DNA from: a virus
DNA: 55,402 nt
Reading direction: 5' to 3' (one strand)
Virus record (IMG/VR): IMGVR_UViG_3300029448_000052
Span: 1-55,402 of that record
Shown: positions 27,093 through 33,770 of the stretch, piece by piece
Position numbering within the stretch: the first letter of the stretch is position 1
Layout: the number at the start of each line of letters is the position of its first letter
Program-made: the position numbers and the translations under genes
The notes under the pieces: generated by a model
The model's database searches: none
What the model was told of the DNA's origin: nothing
What the model saw: the letters and a program-made list of their open reading frames with translations, nothing else

Positions 27093-27139
27093 GAGCAAAA
27101 AAGAACAGTCTTTGTTGCGCTATTATTGTAAAAATAAGT

Positions 27140-27637
27140 ATGAATATATTTATCATTGACTGGAACCACACGATCTGCGCTCAATGGCATTGCGATAAGC
27201 ATGTTGTAAAAATGCCACTTGAGACTACCCAAATGCTCAGCACTGTACACCATAGGCATAGTAATGATGGACCATACTTACCTGTTCATCAAAAACACCC
27301 TTGCACATTATGGGCTGGTCAAACAGTAGAAAACTACCGATGGCTTTGGCAGTTGGGTATCGCATTATGCAAAGAATATACTTATCGGTTTGATAAGACA
27401 CATGCTTGTGAGCGTATTCTTGCAATGTTACGCTGTCCACCAGTAGAATTGACTGCGAGGGGGTTTACAAAACCAGCTCAGGCAATGCCCGATGAGTATA
27501 AGCATTCTGACACGATAATTGCATACCAAGATTATTATATAAACGAAAAAGCGAGGATATGCTCATGGCGCAAAAGACCAATACCGCCCTTCATGGAAGA
27601 GATAATGTCATCCCCTTCATACCGAGAGACAGGTTAA
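27140..27637 (+). CDS. Conserved phage protein, His/Cys-rich (CAQWHCDKHVVKM family)
   Basis: 165 residues. A conserved N-terminal block CAQWHCDKHVVKMPLETTQML is followed by HHRH, HPCTLW, WLWQLGIALCKEYTYRF and AMPDEYK, then YQDYYINEKARICSWRKRPIP. I recognise this as a recurrent phage family, common in T4-like and marine phages, but recall no proven function. The clustered His and Cys suggest a metal site or catalytic centre. It overlaps the next ORF by ~70 bases. An AAAGAACAGTCTTT box lies upstream (27100) but without a clear -10. Confidence 0.6.
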   Translation: MNIFIIDWNHTICAQWHCDKHVVKMPLETTQMLSTVHHRHSNDGPYLPVHQKHPCTLWAGQTVENYRWLWQLGIALCKEYTYRFDKTHACERILAMLRCPPVELTARGFTKPAQAMPDEYKHSDTIIAYQDYYINEKARICSWRKRPIPPFMEEIMSSPSYRETG

Positions 27638-27810
27638 CCCATCATAGAGGAGAGAGCCAAATTGTCACAGAACATGAAGTAGAAATTCTACTCTGCTCGC
27701 TCTGTGGCTCCAAATCTTTCCACCTCATATCTGGTATGGATGGACAGATAGGATGCGGAGAGTGCGGATATCTAGTTGGAGCTAAATGGACATCTAATAC
27801 AGAAGAGTAA
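27565..27810 (+). CDS. Small zinc-ribbon protein
   Basis: 81 residues from ATG at 27565, placed 9 bases after GAGGA. A polar N-terminus with NVIPFIPRDRL leads to a C-terminal ribbon CSLCGSKSFHLI...IGCGECGYLV with two CxxC pairs. It is probably a nucleic-acid or protein-binding mini domain. It ends the long replication operon and starts inside the preceding gene in another frame. Confidence 0.55.
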   Translation: MAQKTNTALHGRDNVIPFIPRDRLTHHRGESQIVTEHEVEILLCSLCGSKSFHLISGMDGQIGCGECGYLVGAKWTSNTEE

Positions 27811-27821
27811 AGAAGATGCGT

Positions 27822-27861
27822 AAAGAGTTGTTTTTGATAATCTTTTTAGGCATAGTATAAT
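27822..27861 (+). promoter_or_regulatory. AAAGA-box promoter of the 27951 gene
   Basis: Box AAAGAGTTGTTTTT (27822-27835), then -35-like TTGATA (27834-27839), 16 bases, TATAAT (27856-27861). The box begins 34 bases before the -10, the same distance as at 32276, 32829 and 33484. Confidence 0.65.
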
Positions 27862-27864
27862 TAT

Positions 27865-27913
27865 AAGTATGGCGGCCTTCTCCATTTTCACATATCTCTC
27901 GGCCGTCATACTT
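27865..27913 (+). promoter_or_regulatory. 5' leader hairpin, possible attenuator
   Basis: AAGTATGGCGGCC (27865-27877) pairs with GGCCGTCATACTT (27901-27913) over 13 positions with one G-U pair, and TTTTT follows at 27917-27921. It begins within a few bases of the predicted transcription start, so the RNA would start with a stem resembling an intrinsic terminator. It could act as an attenuator or as 5' end protection. Confidence 0.55.
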
Positions 27914-27950
27914 ATGTTTTTGTAACAGTTGTCATAGAAAGGACAATGTC

Positions 27951-28196
27951 ATGCAGATCAAAAAACAATTACTCCACACTTATCACATCCTTGATGATGA
28001 AGGTATCGTGATGGAAACTCACACACATGAGGATAAAGCTAAATTGTATCGGTTAGTCCAAGATATTCAAAACCAAACTCATTGGACATATGTGTATGCA
28101 GGGCGTCAATATCATGCAACACATTGGGATCAACCTAATGATGAAGCTCGCGAACTGTTACTTAAATTGCGCGATGCCGAGGTTGTTTACGCTTGA
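27951..28196 (+). CDS. Small hypothetical accessory protein
   Basis: 81 residues, ATG after AGAAAGGACAATGTC. The sequence is mixed alpha/beta, His- and Tyr-rich (QLLHTYHILDDEGIVMETHTHED, then WTYVYAGRQYHATHW). No family recognised. It has its own promoter and leader hairpin, which suggests independent control. Confidence 0.6.
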   Translation: MQIKKQLLHTYHILDDEGIVMETHTHEDKAKLYRLVQDIQNQTHWTYVYAGRQYHATHWDQPNDEARELLLKLRDAEVVYA

Positions 28197-28209
28197 TACA
28201 ACAAGATAT

Positions 28210-28250
28210 TATAGGTATGGTCTATCAATAAGTCCATACCTATATTTAAA
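28210..28250 (+). terminator. Hairpin between two accessory genes
   Basis: TATAGGTATGG (28210-28220) pairs perfectly with CCATACCTATA (28234-28244), followed by TTTAAA. An 11-base stem with an A/T tail is compatible with a weak terminator or processing site ahead of the AGAAAGGAG-led next gene. Confidence 0.45.
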
Positions 28251-28287
28251 AATGTAGTTAAACAACGCTCGTAGAAAGGAGCATGAT

Positions 28288-28668
28288 ATGCAAACTATTG
28301 ATTTATCTGGGTTTACTGGTACTACTGATAAGTATGTCCATCGCCTACCAATGACCCCCGACCTGTTACTTACGGAGGGAGTTAAATACTTTGCCGAAGA
28401 AGCTGGAGCTTACTGGCTTATGGATATTGTGGCTACTGAGTTTGTTCCTAAACTCAGTGACGAAGATTATATTATCTTTATCCAAGTAACTGTTGATAGC
28501 GATAATGGTGCTGTTATTATAGGTAGCGATGGTGATAAGGGTGATGGTCCAAGAATACTGCATACTCGCACTATTCAGTTTACTGACCTACCCACTAACT
28601 CTACTTTCAATTTTATATTGATGGTAGACTACCAAGGTAATACGCTGATGTTACCGAGTGAGTACTAA
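28288..28668 (+). CDS. DUF6876-like protein
   Basis: 126 residues, ATG after AGAAAGGAGCATGAT. The arrangement FTGTTDKYVHR, LLTEGVKYFAEEAGAYWLMDIVA and then IQFTDLPTNSTFNFILM matches the DUF6876 family as I remember it. It is a small single-domain protein common on phages and plasmids with no known function. It overlaps the next ORF slightly. Confidence 0.6.
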   Translation: MQTIDLSGFTGTTDKYVHRLPMTPDLLLTEGVKYFAEEAGAYWLMDIVATEFVPKLSDEDYIIFIQVTVDSDNGAVIIGSDGDKGDGPRILHTRTIQFTDLPTNSTFNFILMVDYQGNTLMLPSEY

Positions 28669-28669
28669 A

Positions 28670-28882
28670 ATGGTTATCGGTGGTTACTCCATGGAAGATA
28701 AGCAGTTTAACGGTGAGCGTTGTATCACCGTTAAACAGCATGAGTCTGGGTGGTCTTTCTTTTTGCAAGGTGAGGCCGCACAGGATTTTTGTCGTGAATG
28801 GGAAATTTTTAAGTTGACCACGTGTGGTCTTAGCTTTGAAGATTTCTTATACGAAAACGACTATAACCTTTGGCTCCAGTAG
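28670..28882 (+). CDS. Small hypothetical protein
   Basis: About 70 residues, assuming ATG at 28670; GTG 28658 and ATG 28691 are alternatives and no ribosome site is decisive. Aromatic- and acid-rich (GWSFFLQGEAAQDFCREWEIF...FEDFLYENDYNLWL). No family recognised. It lies in a tightly packed row of accessory genes. Confidence 0.5.
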   Translation: MVIGGYSMEDKQFNGERCITVKQHESGWSFFLQGEAAQDFCREWEIFKLTTCGLSFEDFLYENDYNLWLQ

Positions 28883-28892
28883 GAGGTGCAGT

Positions 28893-29162
28893 ATGTACTC
28901 AGCTCAGGTTTATTATAAATCGCGTGAGGGGCATTCTCTCACGCCTATATATCCTAAAATAGGATTGTTAGAAACTTATCTACATTATACTGGTTTAGTT
29001 GATAATGTTGATGACATCAAAGAAATTGTAATCTTAAAAGGTGGGCGTCGCAAGATGCCCACTATCCACGGTTATTATGACTGGGTTAAAGGTAAACTCA
29101 AATTAGATAAGAGTAAGCCAGTTATGATCCATAACATTTTGTATGGATTAGGCAATGAATGA
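28893..29162 (+). CDS. Small hypothetical protein
   Basis: 89 residues from ATG 28893, which has a perfect AGGAGG 6 bases upstream. A longer frame extends to 28824 but would overlap the previous gene. The sequence (YSAQVYYKSREGHSLTPIYPKIG, MPTIHGYYDWVKGKLKLDKSKP) looks like a compact beta-rich domain. Function unknown. The following gene starts inside its last codons. Confidence 0.6.
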   Translation: MYSAQVYYKSREGHSLTPIYPKIGLLETYLHYTGLVDNVDDIKEIVILKGGRRKMPTIHGYYDWVKGKLKLDKSKPVMIHNILYGLGNE

Positions 29163-29319
29163 AGTCCTTACTATTGCCTACGATTTAAAGCATCAGGTAG
29201 AATGTCTGCCTGATGCTTTATCGCGTTGCTCTAAAGTTGATAAGTACAATACTGATTTAACAATGTTAGAGCGCATTGAAACAATAATAAAAGTTCTTGA
29301 AAGGGGGAGTAATGGGTAA
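29155..29319 (+). CDS. 54-residue hypothetical protein
   Basis: ATG at 29155 to TAA at 29317, overlapping the previous gene by 8 bases and the next by 8. The product (MNEVLTIAYDLKHQ...LERIETIIKVLERG) is helical with a C-terminal amphipathic helix. Fitting both neighbours by short overlaps supports it as a real gene. Function unknown. Confidence 0.5.
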   Translation: MNEVLTIAYDLKHQVECLPDALSRCSKVDKYNTDLTMLERIETIIKVLERGSNG

Positions 29320-29530
29320 AGTAAAAGAGTTGTGGATGGTATCTCTTGAAAAGTTGCAAGAAGATTATTGCGAGGCTAATATTACTGAAGAAGAATTTAG
29401 ACGTAGTATGGGTAGCCTTGGAGTAGACTGTATAGATATTGATTGTTATATAATTGAAGCAAAACTATTGAGGGCGGTTAATGAATCATTTAAACCGTTT
29501 CTAAATAAAAATGCCAAACCTGAGATGTGA
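29312..29530 (+). CDS. Small helical hypothetical protein
   Basis: 72 residues from ATG 29312, 6 bases after AAGGGGGAG, preferred over an upstream in-frame TTG. Largely helical and acidic (LEKLQEDYCEANITEEEFRRSMGS) with a Cys-containing DCIDIDCYIIEA strand. No family recognised. It overlaps the next zinc-finger ORF by 20 bases. Confidence 0.55.
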   Translation: MGKVKELWMVSLEKLQEDYCEANITEEEFRRSMGSLGVDCIDIDCYIIEAKLLRAVNESFKPFLNKNAKPEM

Positions 29531-29717
29531 TACATGTGGTAATAAAGTAGAAGTCAATGAAGAAGGGCTTCTATTTTGTTCTCGTTGTTGGTTAAATGAA
29601 TATATCAAGCTCTCTAGAAAGGAGACAAGATCTTATGGAACTCACAGATCTAATACCAGACTTGGTTACAATCTTTGTTCTACTCGTAGCATTTTTGTAG
29701 GTGCGGAAGATGCCTGA
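29511..29717 (+). CDS. Small zinc-finger protein
   Basis: 68 residues. The N-terminus has two CxxC pairs (CDTCGNKV and FCSRCW), a compact zinc knuckle. The C-terminal 30 residues lack obvious structure and are encoded over a second, better-placed mini gene (29635-29700). The functional part may end near residue 40. Role unknown. Confidence 0.45.
   Translation: MPNLRCDTCGNKVEVNEEGLLFCSRCWLNEYIKLSRKETRSYGTHRSNTRLGYNLCSTRSIFVGAEDA
29635..29700 (+). CDS. 21-residue membrane microprotein
   Basis: ATG at 29635 lies 10 bases after the start-associated AGAAAGGAG, and TAG ends at 29700. The product is an acidic N-terminus (MELTDLIPD) followed by LVTIFVLLVAFL, a single hydrophobic helix. It lies in a different frame inside the zinc-finger ORF. 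The ribosome site shared with many real genes here is the main support. Function unknown. Confidence 0.4.
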   Translation: MELTDLIPDLVTIFVLLVAFL

Positions 29718-29952
29718 CCTTGTACCTGTTGGGGATGATATAACCCATATCCCTTGCCCTCAATGTGGGGGTGAGGGGCATGTTGAATATGAGCGTTCTA
29801 TTGTTGATCACGAGCGCGGTGGATATTTAGAGGGTTACTACGATGATTGTGAAGAATGTGGAGGATTTGGCGAAGTAGAGATTGATCCTGACCGCGATTG
29901 TATTGTTGATGAATATGGTAATCTGTACTGGAAAGATGAGCCGAAGTTCTAA
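29710..29952 (+). CDS. DnaJ-type zinc-finger mini protein
   Basis: 80 residues from ATG 29710 (GTG 29701 is an in-frame alternative). CPQCGGEGHVEYE and CEECGGFGEVE are two CxxCxGxG-type motifs, the zinc-binding repeats of the DnaJ central domain, with an acidic linker and tail. A stand-alone pair of these repeats may bind unfolded protein or a replication partner. The HMO-2011 polymerase carries part of this domain, whereas here it is a separate gene. Confidence 0.6.
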   Translation: MPDLVPVGDDITHIPCPQCGGEGHVEYERSIVDHERGGYLEGYYDDCEECGGFGEVEIDPDRDCIVDEYGNLYWKDEPKF

Positions 29953-30066
29953 GATAAAATAAAATGTGCCAAGAGTGCAATCTGGCATAAAACTGTGTTA
30001 CTATAATAATAGGCGAGGGGCAGTCTCTTGTCTACCACTTACAACCACTCAAGAAAGGAGTAGGTT

Positions 30067-30534
30067 ATGACTGAGAAAGTTGAAGCTAATGGTGTTGTAT
30101 CTAGTATGTCTGGTGCTGCTACTGCTGTGCCTGAAGATAGCGAGGTAGGTGCTGTATGTACAGACATTGCTGCGCGTGATGAGTTTGACCCTACTAAGCA
30201 TGTTTTACATGAGCAGATTCAAGCACAAGCCCAGCGTATGAGTGATGTGCGCTCTAGGTTTGAGAACCTTGGTGCTGATATGCAACATATCATGACTCTG
30301 CTTTATGGTTTGCAAGAAGAGGTAAAAGCTCTACGCATAGGCCAAGAGAATATGACGGCGGCTGGTAAAACAGTTGATGATGTGTATGTGCGTATAATTG
30401 AAGTTGAAGCCAAAGTTGAAGAGCTGTTTGACTCAACCATTAGCACTAATGATTACGACCCTGATGAGTGGGTGCGTGAAAGTGATATTGGCGACCGTGT
30501 ACGTGAGCTACGCTTTAATGTAGAGGTTGAGTAA
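30067..30534 (+). CDS. Coiled-coil hypothetical protein
   Basis: 155 residues, ATG after AGAAAGGAGTAGGTT. The first 45 residues are Ala/Val/acid-rich. Residues ~45-125 form long helices (ALRIGQENMTAAGKTVDDVYVRIIEVEAKVEELF) typical of a dimeric coiled coil, and the end is acidic. Upstream, TATAAT at 30002-30007 may be a -10. It is coupled to the next gene (TAATG). No family recognised. Confidence 0.55.
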   Translation: MTEKVEANGVVSSMSGAATAVPEDSEVGAVCTDIAARDEFDPTKHVLHEQIQAQAQRMSDVRSRFENLGADMQHIMTLLYGLQEEVKALRIGQENMTAAGKTVDDVYVRIIEVEAKVEELFDSTISTNDYDPDEWVRESDIGDRVRELRFNVEVE

Positions 30535-30809
30535 TGACACGCTACGCTGATGTGCGGAGTGCGGTGACGTACTTTCTCACACTTGATAAGCACCAGCATC
30601 ATCTTGAAAGAGGTGATCAGGCAAATTATGGGGATGACCGCGTAAGCGGTCACCTCTCCTATACCCTAGCTACTATCTGTTTCCGCAGTCCTGAAGCTAG
30701 GTCTATATTAGAAAGTATGATAGCTACCAAAGCCAGAGAGGTAGCAATAGCCGAAGAAAGGACTAAGAAAAATGGCCGATCCAGAAAACTACAAATCGAT
30801 ATCGCTTGA
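30534..30809 (+). CDS. Small hypothetical protein
   Basis: 91 residues, start overlapping the previous stop. Helical, with HQHHLERGDQANYGDDRVSGHLSYTLATICF and a basic C-terminus (EERTKKNGRSRKLQ) that overlaps the start of the regulator gene by 38 bases. No family recognised. Confidence 0.55.
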   Translation: MTRYADVRSAVTYFLTLDKHQHHLERGDQANYGDDRVSGHLSYTLATICFRSPEARSILESMIATKAREVAIAEERTKKNGRSRKLQIDIA

Positions 30810-31248
30810 CCTTGATACCTATAGCCTGTTGAAAACTGTGGCAGAAGCTGAGTGCCGCAGTATCGGTATGCAAGTACGTTGGATGATTAAACAGGGGATG
30901 GTAAATCCACCGAGTCCTAATGTAACTGCGATGCCTACTGCCTCTGCGACTGTTAAAGCAGTAATCAAACCGCGTGGTAAAATCTTTACTAATAGTGGGA
31001 CTGCACAAATTTTGATGCGGTTTTACGAGACTAATGCTACTCTATCCGTCGCCGATTTCCAGGATATTGGTGTAGAAGATGTGTACAAAACCTTAGTCAA
31101 TATTGAACAAAAAGGCGAGCTACGCAGAATAAGTCATGGTAAACCTGGACTCTGGCATATTACTCCAAGTGGAGTAGCTAAAGCTCGTGAAATTATCAGG
31201 CGTCGTAATGAAGAAGATACTTGTAAGCAAGTATTCAAAACAGGGTGA
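30772..31248 (+). CDS. Putative transcription regulator: ribbon-helix-helix plus winged helix
   Basis: 158 residues, ATG after GAAAGGACTAAGAAA. Residues ~7-42 (YKSISLDLDTYSLLKTVAEAE...QVRWMIKQ) read as an Arc/CopG-like ribbon-helix-helix, where the first strand would contact DNA and dimerise. Residues ~72-145 (FYETNATLSVADFQDI...VYKTLVNIEQKGELRRISHGKPGLWHITPSGVAKAREII) look like a winged helix with a marR-like wing. Two DNA-binding modules in one small protein, directly before promoter module B, make it a candidate phage regulator. The target is unknown. Confidence 0.55.
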   Translation: MADPENYKSISLDLDTYSLLKTVAEAECRSIGMQVRWMIKQGMVNPPSPNVTAMPTASATVKAVIKPRGKIFTNSGTAQILMRFYETNATLSVADFQDIGVEDVYKTLVNIEQKGELRRISHGKPGLWHITPSGVAKAREIIRRRNEEDTCKQVFKTG

Positions 31249-31340
31249 GGTTCCGTACCTCCGTTAAATTTAGTATGGTATTTCTTGATAAATGTGGTAC
31301 TGTATCATACTCATGATAAGTTCCTCCCTTATGAGAACCT

Positions 31341-31372
31341 ACCCCCAATCAGCAATGGTTGGGGGTCTTTTT
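31341..31372 (+). terminator. Intrinsic terminator after the regulator gene
   Basis: ACCCCCAATC (31341-31350) pairs with GGTTGGGGGT (31357-31366, one T-G pair), loop 6 bases, followed by CTTTTT. A classical rho-independent terminator that closes the 27951-31248 accessory cluster. Confidence 0.85.
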
Positions 31373-31740
31373 ACCTATAAATATGGTTTATGACCCAAAA
31401 AAGAGGCCGCTCAGACGCCGCTCGACTGTCTCTAATGTAGTGGGTAGTAGGGTAGGTACCCCTAAAATAATGACTAATTACCAAGGTTTCTGATTAGTTT
31501 GCTATATAGGAGGTAAATGCGGATAGGAGTAAATTTGTTTTTTATGATTTGATAATATACAATATCTCACTATACACATATATTCAATGAGTTAGCATAT
31601 GAATTACGAAGATTGATCCAATATCTCAGTAAAGTATTTCCGTCCGCGCGATCTCATTTGTGATAAATTTGAATTTAACATAATTCGTTTTTAGACCTAT
31701 TATGCAAAGTACCCCATCAGGTACGAGAGAGAGGAATCAA
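31373..31740 (+). promoter_or_regulatory. Non-coding control region before TerS
   Basis: About 370 bases without a convincing gene. It holds a GGTAGGTACC dyad (near 31450), promoter module B (31502-31710), two CAATATCTCA repeats (31560-31569, 31619-31628), and the TerS ribosome site GAGAGAGG. Confidence 0.5.
31502..31710 (+). promoter_or_regulatory. Promoter module B (GTCCGCGCGAT type), second copy
   Basis: Boxes: CTATATAGGA (31502-31511), AAATTTGTTTTTTA (31531-31544, offset 29 as in copy A), GTCCGCGCGAT (31642-31652), AATTCGTTTT (31682-31691, offset 40 as in A), CCTATTAT (31696-31703, offset 54 as in A) and AAAGT. TTAACA (31675-31680), 17 bases, TATTAT (31698-31703) is a good sigma70-like promoter. 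Between the two halves this copy is 56 bases longer than A, roughly the spacing of the duplicated CAATATCTCA. Confidence 0.65.
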
Positions 31741-32277
31741 ATGGCTTTAGCAAAAGCAACTCATAAGCCCACGCTTGATGTCGTCGCAAATCCACGCAAA
31801 GAAAAATCCATCACCCCTAAACAAGAAGAATTTGCACGACTTTATGTTTGTGAGGATATTTCACAAACGGAGGCGGCTGTCCGTGCTGGATATTCTGTGA
31901 AATCAGCCCATGCTATTGCCTCCCAATTATTAAATGGACAAAGGTATCCCCATGTAGTAGAGAGGATCCGTGAGTTAAAGCAAGAGTTAGCTCGTAAGTA
32001 TGAGGTCAGTTTTGAGGGTCATGTCAAAAAACTTGCTGAGATCCGTGATGCTGCGATGACAGGAGGAAATTTTGCTGCTGCCGTTGCCGCTGAAAAATCA
32101 CGAGGCCAAGCCGCAGGGATCTATATTGATCGTAAAGAAATCTTGCATGGTAAAATTGATCAGATGAGTCGTGATGAAGTTATGCGAGAAATAAAAAGGA
32201 TACAAGAGGAGTTCCCCGCATTAGCAGTTGTTACTGAGGGTAATATAATGATTGATCATGATGAGGGTGACAATTAA
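31741..32277 (+). CDS. terS: Terminase small subunit
   Basis: 178 residues from ATG 31741, 7 bases after GAGAGAGGA; an upstream in-frame ATG at 31702 lies in the promoter and is not chosen. The N-terminal basic arm is followed by SITPKQEEFARLYVCEDISQTEAAVRAGYSVKSAH (residues ~22-56), the helix-turn-helix DNA-recognition domain of the Terminase_2 small-subunit family. A coiled helical region (VERIRELKQELARKYEV) that makes the oligomer comes next. It would bind the packaging start on phage DNA and feed it to TerL. TerL is unusually far away (4.1 kb), separated by accessory genes. Confidence 0.82.
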   Translation: MALAKATHKPTLDVVANPRKEKSITPKQEEFARLYVCEDISQTEAAVRAGYSVKSAHAIASQLLNGQRYPHVVERIRELKQELARKYEVSFEGHVKKLAEIRDAAMTGGNFAAAVAAEKSRGQAAGIYIDRKEILHGKIDQMSRDEVMREIKRIQEEFPALAVVTEGNIMIDHDEGDN

Positions 32278-32315
32278 AGACTTATCATTGTAAGTCACCT
32301 ATGGCACTATATAAT
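32276..32315 (+). promoter_or_regulatory. AAAGA-box promoter of the 32348 gene
   Basis: Box AAAGACTTATCATT (32276-32289), TTGTAA (32288-32293), 16 bases, TATAAT (32310-32315). Box-to-hexamer distance is 34. The box overlaps the TerS stop codon. Confidence 0.65.
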
Positions 32316-32347
32316 TGTAGCAACAGTCATAGAAAGGACACGTTACG

Positions 32348-32620
32348 ATGAACTACTTTAAACAAACTAACGACGCCGTATTAGACGGCTGGGTTGACTA
32401 TCACGCAATACAGCCAACACACCTTGAGGTCAATGATGACAAGGTGCTATGTTGCCTTGACGATTTGAGGCAAATAACTATTGTTGGTTTTGAGCACCAA
32501 ACGCACGTCATTATTACCAATACCAATAATGATGACGATAAGGTTACTTGCGAGTACTCAACAATAGTTGCTGAGGACACACACCTGTTTGACCTTAAAA
32601 GGTTTTTGCGTGACTACTAA
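32348..32620 (+). CDS. Small hypothetical accessory protein
   Basis: 90 residues, ATG after AGAAAGGACACGTTACG. Beta-rich and acidic (HLEVNDDKVLCCLDDLRQITIVGFEHQTHVIITNTNNDDDKVTCEY) with a short C-terminal helix. No family recognised. It has its own AAAGA-box promoter and overlaps the next gene by 11 bases. Confidence 0.55.
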   Translation: MNYFKQTNDAVLDGWVDYHAIQPTHLEVNDDKVLCCLDDLRQITIVGFEHQTHVIITNTNNDDDKVTCEYSTIVAEDTHLFDLKRFLRDY

Positions 32621-32813
32621 GCCAAAAAAGTTAGGACGTCCTAAGGGGTCAGCCCAGTATACGGACGTCCCAACTATGGTGCATATTGGTGGACGCGAGA
32701 CGCTCCAAAATTTGCACGCTATCCGTGAGGTGTTAGAGGAACAGACAGGTATGGAGGTCACCTACCCTAATGTCGTTAACTACCTTATCAACTTTTACCT
32801 CAAAGAACGGTGA
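32610..32813 (+). CDS. Small DNA-binding protein, AT-hook-like plus RHH-like
   Basis: 67 residues from GTG 32610 (a longer TTG-started frame from 32568 overlaps the previous gene). The N-terminus TTKPKKLGRPKGS contains the GRP core of an AT-hook. The rest (PTMVHIGGRETLQNLHAIREVLEEQTGMEVTYPNVVNYLINFYL) resembles a ribbon-helix-helix strand plus two helices. It probably binds DNA as a dimer and may regulate local promoters. Start codon uncertain. Confidence 0.5.
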   Translation: MTTKPKKLGRPKGSAQYTDVPTMVHIGGRETLQNLHAIREVLEEQTGMEVTYPNVVNYLINFYLKER

Positions 32814-32819
32814 TACAAC

Positions 32820-32868
32820 GGGACAGTAAAAGAGTTATCATTTACTGTCCCTTAGTTTACTTTATAAT
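32820..32868 (+). promoter_or_regulatory. AAAGA-box promoter with perfect dyad, before the 32898 gene
   Basis: Box AAAGAGTTATCATT (32829-32842), TTTACT (32841-32846), 16 bases, TATAAT (32863-32868). GGGACAGTAAA (32820-32830) and TTTACTGTCCC (32841-32851) form a perfect 11-base dyad around the box. It could serve as an operator, and in RNA from the previous gene as a transcript end. Confidence 0.7.
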
Positions 32869-32897
32869 TATAGCAACACTCACAGAAAGGAGCCGCT

Positions 32898-33113
32898 ATG
32901 ATTAAACCAAAAGCTGAAACCTATGAGTTCAATGATGGTAGATCTCAAACCATATTGGACTTTTCCCGCGTCAATGAAGCATGGCTCGTGTGGCGTCAGG
33001 ATCCCGGAAGTCAGGGTAATGTAAAAATCCACCCTAGTTATGATGAGGCCAAGCGCGATTACGATAACCGCGTTGATGCCATACAAATGATGGAGGCACA
33101 CAATGCTGCATGA
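32898..33113 (+). CDS. Small hypothetical accessory protein
   Basis: 71 residues, ATG after AGAAAGGAGCCGCT. The N-terminus is beta-like (AETYEFNDGRSQTILDFSRVNEAWLVWRQ); the end is helical (YDEAKRDYDNRVDAIQMMEAH). No family recognised. The next gene starts within its last codons. Confidence 0.55.
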   Translation: MIKPKAETYEFNDGRSQTILDFSRVNEAWLVWRQDPGSQGNVKIHPSYDEAKRDYDNRVDAIQMMEAHNAA

Positions 33114-33291
33114 GTGGACAAAAAAGCTAGGTCAGCAACACTGGTCTATCCCTGGATCTCACACTGGTACTCTTTGTGGGATGCCGATGCTCGGTAACAA
33201 TTATGCAAAGCATATAGATGAGGAAGACAAAACACCTTGTCCGCAGTGTGCTCATCAAGCGCAGTTGTATCGGTTAGATGAGTCAGCTTGA
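33103..33291 (+). CDS. Small Cys-containing hypothetical protein
   Basis: 62 residues overlapping both neighbours by 11-14 bases. HWSIPGSHTGTLCGMPMLGNN then TPCPQCAHQ: three cysteines and several histidines suggest a small metal site. No family recognised. Confidence 0.5.
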   Translation: MLHEWTKKLGQQHWSIPGSHTGTLCGMPMLGNNYAKHIDEEDKTPCPQCAHQAQLYRLDESA

Positions 33292-33478
33292 TTACATAGT
33301 ACAGGATACCCAGACGGGCAAAAAGTTCGTCTGGGATTTACGTCGTGTACTGAGAAAAGTTAATGCTGATAGATCAACGTGGCAGCATGAGCAAAAGTAT
33401 AACAAGACCGACTGGACAGAAGGATGGAACCAGTGGGTTGATGGTTATAGGATAGTCGGTTTTATCCGTAACAAATGA
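33278..33478 (+). CDS. Small basic hypothetical protein
   Basis: 66 residues starting within the previous gene. Basic and Trp-rich (KKFVWDLRRVLRKVNADRSTWQHEQ, WTEGWNQWVDGYRIVGF). No family recognised. It ends directly before the promoter at 33484. Confidence 0.5.
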   Translation: MSQLDYIVQDTQTGKKFVWDLRRVLRKVNADRSTWQHEQKYNKTDWTEGWNQWVDGYRIVGFIRNK

Positions 33479-33483
33479 TAACA

Positions 33484-33523
33484 AAAGAAGTGTCTTCTAT
33501 TATCTGTAGTGCTACTTTATAAT
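33484..33523 (+). promoter_or_regulatory. AAAGA-box promoter of the 33561 gene
   Basis: Box AAAGAAGTGTCTTC (33484-33497) and TATAAT (33518-33523), start-to-start distance 34. The box is the most divergent of the family and is itself a partial palindrome (AAGA...TCTT). Confidence 0.6.
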
Positions 33524-33560
33524 TGTAAAGGCAACAATGCTCGTAGAAAGGAGCTGACTA

Positions 33561-33770
33561 ATGCAACCAGGATTTTTCAATATTGAGGTTTATCATGCCG
33601 CCAGTGATGACTGGCTGTATGAGGGTGGTTTCAAAGATGAGCAAATGGCTCATGAATATGCTGAGGCCGTTCTCTACGACCACCATGTCCGCATTACGCG
33701 TGATGGTGTTAGTGTCTGCTCGGCAAGGCCGTTAACTCGGCTAGAAAAACAACAACTCGGTTTGCGATAG
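33561..33770 (+). CDS. Small hypothetical accessory protein
   Basis: 69 residues, ATG after AGAAAGGAGCTGACTA. FNIEVYHAASDDWLYEGGFKDEQMAHEYAEAVLYDHHVRITRDG reads as a compact beta-alpha-beta fold. No family recognised. It is followed by another AGAAAGGAG-led gene 14 bases later. Confidence 0.55.
   Translation: MQPGFFNIEVYHAASDDWLYEGGFKDEQMAHEYAEAVLYDHHVRITRDGVSVCSARPLTRLEKQQLGLR

Noticed and set aside
28193-28212. TTGATA ... TATTAT as promoter for the 28288 gene
   Set aside because: The hexamers are only 8 bases apart, far too close for sigma70, and no AAAGA box is present.
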